From assembly GCA_947488295.1 (NCBI GenBank), contig CANKYU010000002.1:744001-808000 (forward strand): a stretch of DNA of 64,000 nt, in the 5' to 3' direction. The position numbers and the translations under genes were made by a program. Origin of the DNA: an uncultured Anderseniella sp. (lineage in GTDB: Bacteria; Pseudomonadota; Alphaproteobacteria; Rhizobiales; Aestuariivirgaceae). Below, in pieces: positions 1-7,524 of this stretch. The notes beneath the pieces were generated by a model. The model did not search any database. It had not been told where the DNA came from and saw only the letters and a list, made by a program, of their open reading frames with translations. Numbering within the stretch: the first letter of the stretch is position 1; each line of letters starts with the position of its first letter.

Positions 1-184
1 TTGGATACGGAAAAGAATCATCGTGGAATCCGTTTGTCAAACGGTTTTGTCAATCTGGCCGTTCAGGAATCGCCCAGCATTTTGAACCAGCGTGCCATAT
101 TTGCCTGTTACACTGTGCGTTCCGCAATTGCGAATTACGGTAGTGAGATGGACGCCCCATCCCATTACGGCAATTGCCGTATCT

Positions 185-628
185 CTATTTTTGACCGGTC
201 ATTTTTCCAGACGAGGGCAAGTCCGGGTCGACATGATCCCAGGAGATTGCGCTGCTGACGTAAATAGCGCGATCTGGCCTGGCGATCTCCGGGTCATCCA
301 GCGAAGAAGTCCGGATCACAACTTTACCTTCCATGCCGTCCCTTGTGTGAAATATGGCACTGCCACACTGCGGGCAAAACCGTCTGTTGATCTGGTTTCC
401 GCTGTCGGCCGTGCGTTGATATTCGCTGACTTCACCAACCAGATGAAAGCCATCTTCCAGGACAACGGTGTGTGTAGCGTGACCTGTGCCTCCAATTCGT
501 CGGCAATCCGTACAGTAGCAATGTACAGTAGTGAGCGGCATCACTTCTGAGCGGTAACGGACCCTCCCGCACAGGCAGCCCCCTTCAAAACCTACATCAT
601 CGATGTCTTTGCCCATGGTGCCGGTCAC
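185..628 (-). CDS. GFA-family zinc protein (glutathione-dependent formaldehyde-activating enzyme/CENP-V fold)
   Basis: A 147-residue protein with the complete GFA zinc-binding pattern: C18-x-C20 near the N-terminus, C37-x-C39-x2-C42 after the first strands, and C85-x2-C88 in an FCPQCG motif. This fold binds two zinc ions. Family members were named for glutathione-dependent formaldehyde activation, but most have no proven reaction, so a role in thiol or aldehyde detoxification is inference. The ATG overlaps the stop of the upstream cupin gene by 4 bp, so the two are probably translationally coupled. A 16-bp perfect palindrome (166-181) sits just after the stop and may help end transcription. 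A second, only distantly similar GFA gene lies at 4260-4697. Confidence 0.9.
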   Translation of the reverse strand: MTGTMGKDIDDVGFEGGCLCGRVRYRSEVMPLTTVHCYCTDCRRIGGTGHATHTVVLEDGFHLVGEVSEYQRTADSGNQINRRFCPQCGSAIFHTRDGMEGKVVIRTSSLDDPEIARPDRAIYVSSAISWDHVDPDLPSSGKMTGQK

Positions 629-978
629 GCGAAGGTGCGCCTGGCTGCTGTGGTCACATCGCCTGTGTTTGGTGTTCCCGACGGCTCAATCAAAAGAAGA
701 TGTGCCTCTGCCTTCGCCACAGTCCGATGTTCAACACCCTTGGGAACTACGTAAACCTCACCAGATTTAAGTGTAACCGTGGTGTGCCGCATTTCGATGT
801 CCAATTCGCCTTTAAGAACCAGAAAAAAGTCATCGGTATCACTGTGAGTATGCCAGTTGAATTCACCTTCAACCTTTACAACCATGATGTCATGGCCATT
901 GAACTCGGATACAGTTCGAGGCGACCAGCGTTCGTCGAATGAACCTAATTTGTCGGCCAAATTTATTGCCTGGGTCAT
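625..978 (-). CDS. Small cupin-domain protein
   Basis: A single-domain cupin of 117 residues. The first cupin motif is recognisable around residues 38-57 (HTHSDTDDFFLVLKG), with H43 and H45 as metal ligands and an Asp in the usual Glu place. The second motif (VPKGVEHRT) supplies the fourth ligand. Such mini-cupins bind a divalent metal and act as isomerases, dioxygenases or sensors; nothing here fixes the substrate. It is the first gene of a two-gene minus-strand unit with the GFA protein (4-bp overlap). Confidence 0.88.
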   Translation of the reverse strand: MTQAINLADKLGSFDERWSPRTVSEFNGHDIMVVKVEGEFNWHTHSDTDDFFLVLKGELDIEMRHTTVTLKSGEVYVVPKGVEHRTVAKAEAHLLLIEPSGTPNTGDVTTAARRTFA

Positions 979-1077
979 GTAAAAATCCCTGATGCTTCAG
1001 AACAAGAATATCTCTTCGTCGCAGCCACGGCAACTGCAGCCGGAGTGTGTCTGTGTGCAGTGACCAGCGTCGATCCA

Positions 1078-2688
1078 TCAGGTCCCGGCAAGGCCGGTCT
1101 TGATGAGATCTGCCGCCTTTTCGCCGATCATCAGGGCGGCTGCATTCGTGTTGGCGGCGGGCATGGTCGGCATGATCGAGGCATCGGCGACGCGCAGGCC
1201 GTGGGTGCCGCGGACGCGCAGTTCATGATCGACGATCGCGCTGGCATCATGCACCGGCCCCATGCGGCAGGTGCCGATCATGTGAAACGTGGTGGTGCCG
1301 CGTTCACGCGCCGTGTTCAGAAGCGCCTCGTCGGATTGCACATCCTCTCCGGGATAGAGTTCCCCGGCAAAGAACGGCGCCATGGCGTTGGTGCGCATCA
1401 GCCGGCGGGCCAGCTTGAGCCCGGCAAGCAGCACCTTGCGGTCGGTTTCGGACTTTAGATAGTTGGGGGTGATTTCAGGCGGCTGAAACGGGTCTGAAGA
1501 GCGTGCCAGAACGGTGCCCAGGCTTTCGGGCCGCTGCTGCCACGCGGCCAGCGTCATGCCCGGCTCGTCGTCAAGCCGGCTTTGATGGCCCTCCTTGTAG
1601 CTGGCGGGCATGAAGGTGATCTGCAGGTCGCTTTCGTCGAGCACCGGATCGGACTTGGCGAAGGCATAACACGCCGTCGACGGCAGGCTCAGGATCGACG
1701 GCTTGCCAATGAGCCATTTCGCCACTTCTGCACCGAACGCCCAACCGCGCGATTTCTGGTTGAACGTGTCGACACCCTTTACCCGGGCGGTGAAGCGCGG
1801 CGTGTAGTGATCGCGCAGATTGGCGCCGACGCCGGGTGCTGCATGGCGTACCGGCACGCCAATCCTGGCCAGGTGCGCCGGATCGCCGATGCCGGCAAGC
1901 TGCAGCAATTGCGGTGAATTGATCACCCCGCCACACATGATCACTTCGCGGCGGGCATGGATCGTCTCCGTGCGGCCACCGCGCGTGTACCGGACCCCGG
2001 TCGCGGTGCGCCCGTCAAACAGGATTTCGCTGACATGGGCGCCGGTCACGATGGACAGGTTTTTTCTGTTCATGGCCGGCCGCAGGAAGGCGCGCGAGGC
2101 ACTCTGCCGGCGCCCGGACGCGATGGTGCGCTGGGAATAGGCCGCGCCGAACTGCTGCCCGCTGTTGTAGTCGGCATTGCGCGGGATGCCGAGGCTTTCC
2201 GCGCCGGCCAGGAAGGCTTCACACAGCGGATGTGTCCACGGGCTGGGCGTGACCTTCAGTTGGCCGGCCTGCCCGCGCGTGGCGTCACTGTCCGCGCCCA
2301 GCCAGGTCTCCAGGCGGCGAAACAGCGGCAGCACATCCGCATACCCCCAGCCGGGATTGCCGCGTTGCGCCCAGTGGTCGAAGTCCGACGGCGCGCCGCG
2401 ATTGAAAACATTGCCGTTGATCGACGACGACCCGCCCAGCGTCTTGCCCCTGGGCACGGGGATGCGGCGTCCGCCGGTCCAGTCGGAACTTTCCGCCTCG
2501 TACATCCAGTTGTAGTTTGAATTGTTCAGAAGCTTCATCCACCCGACCGGGACATGGATCATCGGATGCCAGTCACGCGGGCCCGCCTCGAGCAGGCAAA
2601 TCTTCAGGCTGGTGTCTTCGGCAAGCCGCGCCGCAAGCACACACCCGGCCGAGCCTGCACCAACGATGACAAAGTCGAATTCGCTCAT
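1078..2688 (-). CDS. GMC-family FAD-dependent oxidoreductase (choline/alcohol dehydrogenase type)
   Basis: 536 residues from the chosen ATG at 2688, where the protein begins MSEFDFVIVGAGSAG; the ATG at 2724 would add 12 residues ahead of the Rossmann fold, which is unusual. Features in order: FAD-binding GxGxxG (VGAGSAGCVLAARL), GMC signature 1 (GGSSSINGNVFNRG), the FAD/substrate central domain, and a C-terminal active-site region with His in TFHMIGTCRMG and Asn in the AANTNA stretch. GMC enzymes oxidise primary alcohols such as choline or polyethylene glycol and pass electrons to quinone or oxygen. The substrate cannot be read from sequence, and there is no betaine aldehyde dehydrogenase next to it, so betA is not claimed. 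Confidence 0.93.
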   Translation of the reverse strand: MSEFDFVIVGAGSAGCVLAARLAEDTSLKICLLEAGPRDWHPMIHVPVGWMKLLNNSNYNWMYEAESSDWTGGRRIPVPRGKTLGGSSSINGNVFNRGAPSDFDHWAQRGNPGWGYADVLPLFRRLETWLGADSDATRGQAGQLKVTPSPWTHPLCEAFLAGAESLGIPRNADYNSGQQFGAAYSQRTIASGRRQSASRAFLRPAMNRKNLSIVTGAHVSEILFDGRTATGVRYTRGGRTETIHARREVIMCGGVINSPQLLQLAGIGDPAHLARIGVPVRHAAPGVGANLRDHYTPRFTARVKGVDTFNQKSRGWAFGAEVAKWLIGKPSILSLPSTACYAFAKSDPVLDESDLQITFMPASYKEGHQSRLDDEPGMTLAAWQQRPESLGTVLARSSDPFQPPEITPNYLKSETDRKVLLAGLKLARRLMRTNAMAPFFAGELYPGEDVQSDEALLNTARERGTTTFHMIGTCRMGPVHDASAIVDHELRVRGTHGLRVADASIMPTMPAANTNAAALMIGEKAADLIKTGLAGT

Positions 2689-2966
2689 GGGCGGCATAGT
2701 CAGGCGGTTGCCGGAACCCGTCAAGCCGCCCGTTAGGCAGATGACGCGGCGCCCCTTCAGCGGTCCAAACTAACGGCTGCCGGATTACACCCTTGTTATC
2801 TGCTTCATATGCGCCCATATATGGCGAACATGTTTACACTTGTTTGGTGTGGCCCAGAGTAAGCGGTACGCCGACAACCCCAGACTTCTCCCGACAATGT
2901 GAGCGATGTACCAACCCAGCCGTTGCGATGTGCAACGCGCGGGTCGCTTCTTGAAAGGAATCCACC

Positions 2967-3176
2967 ATGACAACCGGAACAGTCAAATTCTTTAACGCAG
3001 CAAAAGGCTTCGGCTTCATTGAACCCGACGACGGGTCAAAAGATGCGTTCGTTCACATCTCAGCGGTTGAACGCGCCGGCATGAGCACTCTGTCGGAAGG
3101 TCAGAAAGTCACGTTTGAACTCGTATCAGACGAACGCAGTGGCAAGATGTCAGCCGACAACCTGCAGAACGCCTAA
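2967..3176 (+). CDS. Cold-shock protein (CspA family)
   Basis: A single cold-shock domain of 69 residues: [21 protein letters not shown] contains RNP1 (KGFGFIEP), and DAFVHISAV is RNP2. These small OB-fold proteins bind single-stranded RNA and DNA and melt mRNA secondary structure. The start codon follows a purine-rich AAAGGA about 7 nt upstream. The gene has about 240 bp of upstream non-coding DNA and a long structured 3' region ending in a terminator at 3318-3350, which would suit a cold-regulated transcript. Confidence 0.96.
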   Translation: MTTGTVKFFNAAKGFGFIEPDDGSKDAFVHISAVERAGMSTLSEGQKVTFELVSDERSGKMSADNLQNA

Positions 3177-3317
3177 CCCGGTACAACCGGCATTCGCCGG
3201 TGACGACTAGAAACTATTCAGCATTCAAGCATTGACGCCGACCACGGATGTACTGGCGGCTCGTGTTGCCTGAAAAGGCAAATGCTTGATGCAGGACAAG
3301 ACAACTAGAGTCTTGCG

Positions 3318-3350
3318 GCCCCGTAGCTCACTGCAGCGACGGGGCTTTTT
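3318..3350 (+). terminator. Rho-independent terminator downstream of the cold-shock gene
   Basis: The arms GCCCCGT (3318-3324) and ACGGGGC (3339-3345) form a 7-bp stem followed directly by TTTTT. Two further hairpins lie between the csp stop and this site: ACCGGC/GCCGGT at 3186-3201 and TTGCCT-GAAA-AGGCAA at 3266-3281, the latter with a GNRA tetraloop. The 438-bp gap 3177-3614 otherwise shows no convincing gene; the part after 3350 is the BLUF upstream region. Confidence 0.8.
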
Positions 3351-3614
3351 CTATCTGATAACAGTGTTTCATCGCCTTGAGCCCAAGAAAACAGAGAAAC
3401 GGGAGCATTCAAGCGGATGTTCGACCTACAGACATAAATCGAACGATTGTAGCGATACACACGTCCGAAAATCGGTCGGTCGGAGATGACCGGAAACCTG
3501 ACAATCCCTGAAACGAGGGGAATTTCGAAGTGGCATAAGTCTTGCCTTACATAGAGTCAAAAATATCCGGTTTGCCGTGTTGCAGCGAACCGGAAAAACC
3601 CGTGGGAGGACGAT

Positions 3615-4094
3615 ATGAGCGCAACCGCCGCCGTGCAGAAGGCCGAACCATGCTATCGCCTGATATACCGCAGCCGCAGCCTGCTTTCCGAGCAGTCCGG
3701 CAATGTCGACGTCGGCCTATCGGAGATACTTCGTGTTGCCCGTTCCAACAATCGCAAGCACGACATCACCGGCGCCTTGATGATGTATGAGCACAAGGAC
3801 TGGTTCGCGCAGGTGCTTGAGGGCGATGAAACGGAAATCAACACCCTGTTTGAGCGGATCAGGAAAGACCCCCGCCACAAGAATGTCGAAGTCATAGAAG
3901 CCGGCAATGCGCCTGCGCGCCTGTTCGGCAAATGGGCCATGGCACTGATTGCCGAACACGGCGAACCGGATGCGCCCCTTGTCGCCACCGATGGCGGCAT
4001 TTCCGAAGCTGCACCGTGGCGGGTTACACAAGGCCAGGAAAACGTTCTGACCCAGTTGCGTGACATGACGCGCGGGTACGGTCGCTCCTACTGA
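3615..4094 (+). CDS. BLUF-domain blue-light photoreceptor, short form
   Basis: A 159-residue stand-alone BLUF protein that should bind FAD non-covalently. Alignment by eye with PixD/AppA places the key residues at Y18 (LIYRS), N46 (ARSNN, five residues before ITG) and Q66 (FAQVLEG), with the later RKDPRHKNV and FGKWAM segments also present. Y, N and Q form the light-switched hydrogen-bond network. There is no output domain; about 40 residues follow the BLUF core, so signalling must use a protein partner. An AGGA-rich ribosome site (GGGAGGACGAT) precedes the ATG. No cyclic-nucleotide gene is adjacent. Confidence 0.93.
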   Translation: MSATAAVQKAEPCYRLIYRSRSLLSEQSGNVDVGLSEILRVARSNNRKHDITGALMMYEHKDWFAQVLEGDETEINTLFERIRKDPRHKNVEVIEAGNAPARLFGKWAMALIAEHGEPDAPLVATDGGISEAAPWRVTQGQENVLTQLRDMTRGYGRSY

Positions 4095-4116
4095 CAGAAA
4101 ATCACCCACGGCGCTG

Positions 4117-4199
4117 CATGCAAGCGGGTGAGAAGGCTCAATTCACTGGCAATTTTATCAGCACGTTGGCAAAGTCCCTGATGCCGGCGAAACGGATGG
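4117..4199 (-). pseudogene. Remnant copy of the histidine-phosphatase 3' end (direct repeat A)
   Basis: Read on the minus strand, this stretch encodes IRFAGIRDFANVLIKLPVN and a stop, matching the last residues of the phosphatase at 5903-6718. Similarity continues about 20 bp past the stop codon. It differs from the intact copy at roughly ten of ~80 bases, several synonymous (ttg/ctg, cca/ccg, aat/aac, tga/taa). No open frame extends upstream into a full phosphatase, so this is a gene fragment. Confidence 0.8.
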
Positions 4200-4259
4200 C
4201 GCTGAAAGTGATATACTGAAATCAAAAAGCAGTTCGTTCGGCCACAGGAGCTTGAAAGC

Positions 4260-4697
4260 ATGAACAATCTGTCAGGGCGCTGTTCCTGCGGGTCGGTTAC
4301 CTGGACCGCCGCTGATCCTGTTCTCTGGGCAGCACTTTGCCATTGTGAAGACTGTCGACGAGCATCGTCATCGGACTATGTCAGCTGGTTTGGCGTAAAA
4401 CGGCAATCCGTAACATGGTCGGGGCCCCGCAAGACCTATCATTCGTCGCCAAAAGTGGAACGGAGTTTTTGCCAGGACTGCGGTTCACCACTATCCTTCG
4501 AGACGGAGGTTTTCCCGAAGGAAACTCATCTTTATGCCGCGACGCTGGATGACCCGAAACTGTACCAGCCAACCGCGCATATTTTCTGGTCCGAACGGCT
4601 GCCGTGGATAGAAGTCCAGGACTCTCTGCCAAGACACGCAAAGGGTTTGCAGGCCTCAGCTGAAGACGGGCAGCACCTTCTGAGCAATCCTGACTAG
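4260..4697 (+). CDS. GFA-family zinc protein (second copy type)
   Basis: A 145-residue GFA/CENP-V-fold protein with CSCG near residue 8, CHCEDCRR near residue 27 and FCQDCG near residue 70, so all zinc-binding cysteines are kept. It is clearly divergent from the GFA protein at 185-628 and not a recent duplicate. The ATG is preceded by CAGGAGC at a suitable distance. It lies, with the convergent CPBP protease gene, between two direct repeats derived from a phosphatase 3' end, which suggests it arrived or was rearranged as a block. Confidence 0.88.
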   Translation: MNNLSGRCSCGSVTWTAADPVLWAALCHCEDCRRASSSDYVSWFGVKRQSVTWSGPRKTYHSSPKVERSFCQDCGSPLSFETEVFPKETHLYAATLDDPKLYQPTAHIFWSERLPWIEVQDSLPRHAKGLQASAEDGQHLLSNPD

Positions 4698-4713
4698 CGA
4701 TTGGTTTGCGGCC

Positions 4714-5643
4714 TCACTGTGTCTCAACTTTCTTGTTCAGCACAGCGAAGTTCCATCCGTATCGTCTTGACGCAACTGCCACAAAGAACATACCCGACAA
4801 GGCCAGGACAACGATCGCAGCCAAAGAAGGACTGAAGTTTTTCTGTACAAGCAATGCAGGGGTCGCAAGCGCCGAGCCCTCAAAAGTGACAAGGATTGTT
4901 ACATAAAGGTTGTTGATTGCATGTAGCCCCATTGCCAATTCGATACCGTCATCGAGAATGGTGATCAGGCCCATAATCAGCCCGAGGATAAGATACAGAG
5001 GCATGATCAACCAAAAACCATACTTTGCGACTTCAGGATTTGCGATATGAATGCCTGCGAACAAAATCGATGGAATGATCAATACCCACCATCTGCTTCT
5101 GGTCCATGACGCGACACCCTGCGCGAGGTATCCTCTGAAAAGAATTTCCTCCATGGTGGTTTGCAGTGGCACCAGTGAAACGGAGATCAACACAAGAACC
5201 AGAAAGGGCACGAGATTGAAGTTCAGAGAAAAGTTGTCAGGCTGGATGACAAGCCCAAACAACAAGATTGACAGGTTGATCAAACCCCAAAGCGAAGCAG
5301 CAAAGAAAAACCGTCCCCATCGGATTCGCTTCGTCCCATTTATGACCTCTGTGTAGTTTCTCTTGTGTAACCATCGGAACATCCAACATGCAATGATCAA
5401 ACCGACAGCGAGTGGCAACACAATCACGATGAAGTCCAGATTGCCGGCCATGCCAGCTGAGGAATTCCTGATACTATCGATGGTCGCCGACAAATCTTGG
5501 GGTAACAAAAAATCCAGGATAAGAAATAATAATACAGCCACAATCACAACTAAAAACACAGATCCCAGAAGCGACACAAAGAATGTGATGATGTATTTCC
5601 ACCACTGATTTTGACCGTCCAAGCCTCTTTCCAAATGATTCAT
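4714..5643 (-). CDS. CPBP-family intramembrane metalloprotease (CAAX protease/abortive-infection type)
   Basis: A 309-residue protein with about eight hydrophobic segments. The CPBP catalytic motifs are intact: EE-x3-R as E165-E166-ILF-R170, a second motif FAGIH ending in H199, and a third, GLHAINN, with H241. Relatives include Rce1-like CAAX endoproteases and bacteriocin self-immunity proteins, so the substrate is open. By eye the gene is AT-richer than its neighbours, and it lies inside the repeat-bounded segment 4117-5965, which hints at horizontal origin. It is convergent with the GFA gene (16-bp gap). Confidence 0.9.
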   Translation of the reverse strand: MNHLERGLDGQNQWWKYIITFFVSLLGSVFLVVIVAVLLFLILDFLLPQDLSATIDSIRNSSAGMAGNLDFIVIVLPLAVGLIIACWMFRWLHKRNYTEVINGTKRIRWGRFFFAASLWGLINLSILLFGLVIQPDNFSLNFNLVPFLVLVLISVSLVPLQTTMEEILFRGYLAQGVASWTRSRWWVLIIPSILFAGIHIANPEVAKYGFWLIMPLYLILGLIMGLITILDDGIELAMGLHAINNLYVTILVTFEGSALATPALLVQKNFSPSLAAIVVLALSGMFFVAVASRRYGWNFAVLNKKVETQ

Positions 5644-5881
5644 TCCGGATTTATACCTTGACTTTGCCCACAGTGACTAATTGTTGAGTTGAGCGTATTG
5701 CAGTGTTTGAAACAGACCAAGCATACATTTGACAGTTGGTACCGGAGGTCACCCTGTTCGCACAGCGGTCATCTGACCTGTCAGTGAGTGTCCAGTTCAT
5801 GTTGCTCCAGGTTGCAGGGCGGTGGAAATACGCACCGGGCCATTGCCGTCGAGAAGGTCATGTCGCTGACGGACACCACGG

Positions 5882-5965
5882 CATGAAAGCGGGTGGGAAG
5901 ACTTAGTTCACCGGCAGTTTTATCAGCACGTTGGCAAAGTCCCTGATGCTGGCGAACCGGTGGTG
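5882..5965 (-). repeat. Direct repeat B (3' end of the intact histidine phosphatase)
   Basis: This is the intact counterpart of the fragment at 4117-4199, in the same orientation. It covers the last ~20 codons of the phosphatase and about 20 bp beyond the stop. Together the two copies bracket about 1.7 kb holding the GFA and CPBP genes. Confidence 0.8.
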
Positions 5966-6718
5966 GGCGATGATCCTGCCGTCCTTTCGCTCCAGCACAA
6001 AGAACCCGGTTTCCCGGCGTCCCTTGCGCTTCGACATGCGGATTTCGTCGACCACGGCCGGGCCTGCCCAGAACAGGGTTGCGCCGTGCCCGGTGAGCAC
6101 CACATTGGCGTCAGGCCTGACCTCGACGCTCATCAGCAGCGCACGCAGCGCCTTTGCGAAGTCAGCGTTCTGTTCCGGCATGACCGCGGTGCGGTTGAGC
6201 AGCGAATTCGCCACCTTGTAGCCGTCGCCGAAGGCATGCTGGGCGGTCTGCCGGGCGCGGCAGCTGGGGCTGGAAATCACTTCGGAGACTTTCGTGCCGA
6301 CCAGCCTGAACACATTGCCGATCAGCTTTGCTTCCTCGACGCCCTGTGGCGTCAGGCAGGTTGCACGGGCAAACCCGGCTGTAGATGCATCAATGCCCTG
6401 AGCCAGCTCGTAGGCGTCAAAGGCGGCGGAGTCATACCACTTTTCCCGTTGCGCATGGCGAATGTGCAGGATGTAGCCGCCCTTGACGACCCTGTCCGCC
6501 CACAGCTTGTTGAGCGCCTGCCTGTCGGCCCTGGCCTTCGCGTCCTGCCTGGACTGGAACGAGTCATGAAATGTGCGCGAGAACCAGCTGTTCTGTGAGG
6601 CAAACAGGCCGAGCGCGAACACGCACACGGCACCAGCCACGAGCACAAGCAGCCTGATGCTGCGCCAAACCCTTGGTGATGCAGGTTCGGACGCCTTGTC
6701 CCTGTTATGAGCCGCCAT
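5903..6718 (-). CDS. Membrane-anchored histidine phosphatase family protein
   Basis: 271 residues from the ATG at 6718 (the ATG at 6736 adds six residues). An N-terminal transmembrane anchor (IRLLVLVAGAVCVFALGLF) is followed by a phosphoglycerate-mutase-like phosphatase domain. The RHG motif reads RHA (ILHIRHAQREKW), where the His would be phosphorylated; the second catalytic Arg is in SSPSCRARQTA, and the second His in VLTGHGATLFW. The domain should face the periplasm. Substrate is unknown; relatives act on phospho-sugars, lipopolysaccharide or phosphoproteins. Its last 20 codons are repeated at 4117-4199. Confidence 0.88.
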   Translation of the reverse strand: MAAHNRDKASEPASPRVWRSIRLLVLVAGAVCVFALGLFASQNSWFSRTFHDSFQSRQDAKARADRQALNKLWADRVVKGGYILHIRHAQREKWYDSAAFDAYELAQGIDASTAGFARATCLTPQGVEEAKLIGNVFRLVGTKVSEVISSPSCRARQTAQHAFGDGYKVANSLLNRTAVMPEQNADFAKALRALLMSVEVRPDANVVLTGHGATLFWAGPAVVDEIRMSKRKGRRETGFFVLERKDGRIIAHHRFASIRDFANVLIKLPVN

Positions 6719-6844
6719 TGCCTCAACCCCTCGCAATCCAGTTGTGCCCGTCAGATGATACCCTGAAAATGCGCTCCGCTGCCAGTGGACTTATCGCAAG
6801 GTAATGGCTATAAATCCTTTGGTTTCAAAGGCAAGGAGGCAACC

Positions 6845-6904
6845 ATGCAAATCTACAAGAATTCACCTGAGCCAGTAGACGACGGCGACGCATATACCGA
6901 CTGA
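6845..6904 (+). CDS. Possible 19-residue peptide ORF with strong ribosome site
   Basis: An ATG follows a near-ideal AAGGAGG at 5 nt spacing and opens MQIYKNSPEPVDDGDAYTD before a TGA. The frame continues past that TGA as VIVAVALLTGAQ before another stop near 6940, which is a hydrophobic stretch. If the TGA were originally TGG (Trp), the product would be a 32-residue single-pass membrane peptide. This could be a real leader peptide, a decayed small membrane gene or chance; only the ribosome site and composition support it. Confidence 0.3.
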   Translation: MQIYKNSPEPVDDGDAYTD

Positions 6905-7002
6905 GTGATTGTGGCGGTTGCACTGCTGACTGGGGCGCAGTGAACCGCAGCAATGCCAGCAATCTGACAACCTCTGCCTTCCGCGCTGGCTGGCAGGGGT
7001 TT

Positions 7003-7524
7003 TCACCTTCCCAATACCGCCAGTTCATCGTCCAGGAACGCCCGCAAGGCTCCCGGCAGGGCGTGGTAGCGTGGATCGGCAGTTTCCAGCTTGCCGATCA
7101 CTGTATCGACCAGTGGCAGCACTTGCCGGGTAACGAAGTCGGCCTGTGCCGCATGCAGGCTGGCAACCGCCGCTGCATCCGCCGCATTGGCGTTCTCCTG
7201 CGCGGTCAGGAACTGCAGAAATTCCAGCATCACCGACAGATGATCCGGCAGTTCGCCGCCATCGCGGCGTTTCAGGCCGAAATGATCATACCATCTGATC
7301 AGTTCCTGGTAGAGGTCGGTCTGGTCGCGTTCCAGGTGGGCAGACGCGTGCAGGGAAACAGCCGTCTTTGAAATGGACGGATCGAAGGCGGCCATGAAGG
7401 CGCGGGCGGCGTCTTTTGATGGCGGCGGGATTACTGCCTCGTCCAGCACATCCGCGCCGCCGTCCGCCGTCCGGAAGGCGGCGGCAAAGCCGCCATAGAC
7501 GGCGGAGCGTTCAAGCGGCGTCAT
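7003..7524 (-). CDS. TorD/DmsD-type molybdoenzyme maturation chaperone
   Basis: About 173 residues from the ATG at 7524, which overlaps the end of the alpha-subunit gene by 14 bp; the longer frame to 7602 would run deep into that gene. The protein is all-helical with the TorD-family DHLSVMLEFLQFL segment in the middle. Family members bind the Tat signal and the apoenzyme so that the molybdenum cofactor is inserted before export. Position as last gene of the gamma-beta-alpha operon matches the delta/D gene of dimethylsulfide, selenate and ethylbenzene dehydrogenase operons. Confidence 0.85.
   Translation of the reverse strand: MTPLERSAVYGGFAAAFRTADGGADVLDEAVIPPPSKDAARAFMAAFDPSISKTAVSLHASAHLERDQTDLYQELIRWYDHFGLKRRDGGELPDHLSVMLEFLQFLTAQENANAADAAAVASLHAAQADFVTRQVLPLVDTVIGKLETADPRYHALPGALRAFLDDELAVLGR

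Noticed and set aside
1..184. Open frame from the window start to about 258 on the plus strand
   Set aside because: No ribosome site, no recognisable protein features, and it runs antisense into the GFA gene. I see only small palindromes (for example 166-181) here.
5812..5886. Possible 3' coding remnant ending ...EKVMSLTDTTA
   Set aside because: An open stretch of 24 codons without start or recognised family beside repeat B; too short to support.
6902..6904. TGA as a selenocysteine codon
   Set aside because: No SECIS-like structure or selenoprotein family match; a nonsense change or true stop is simpler.
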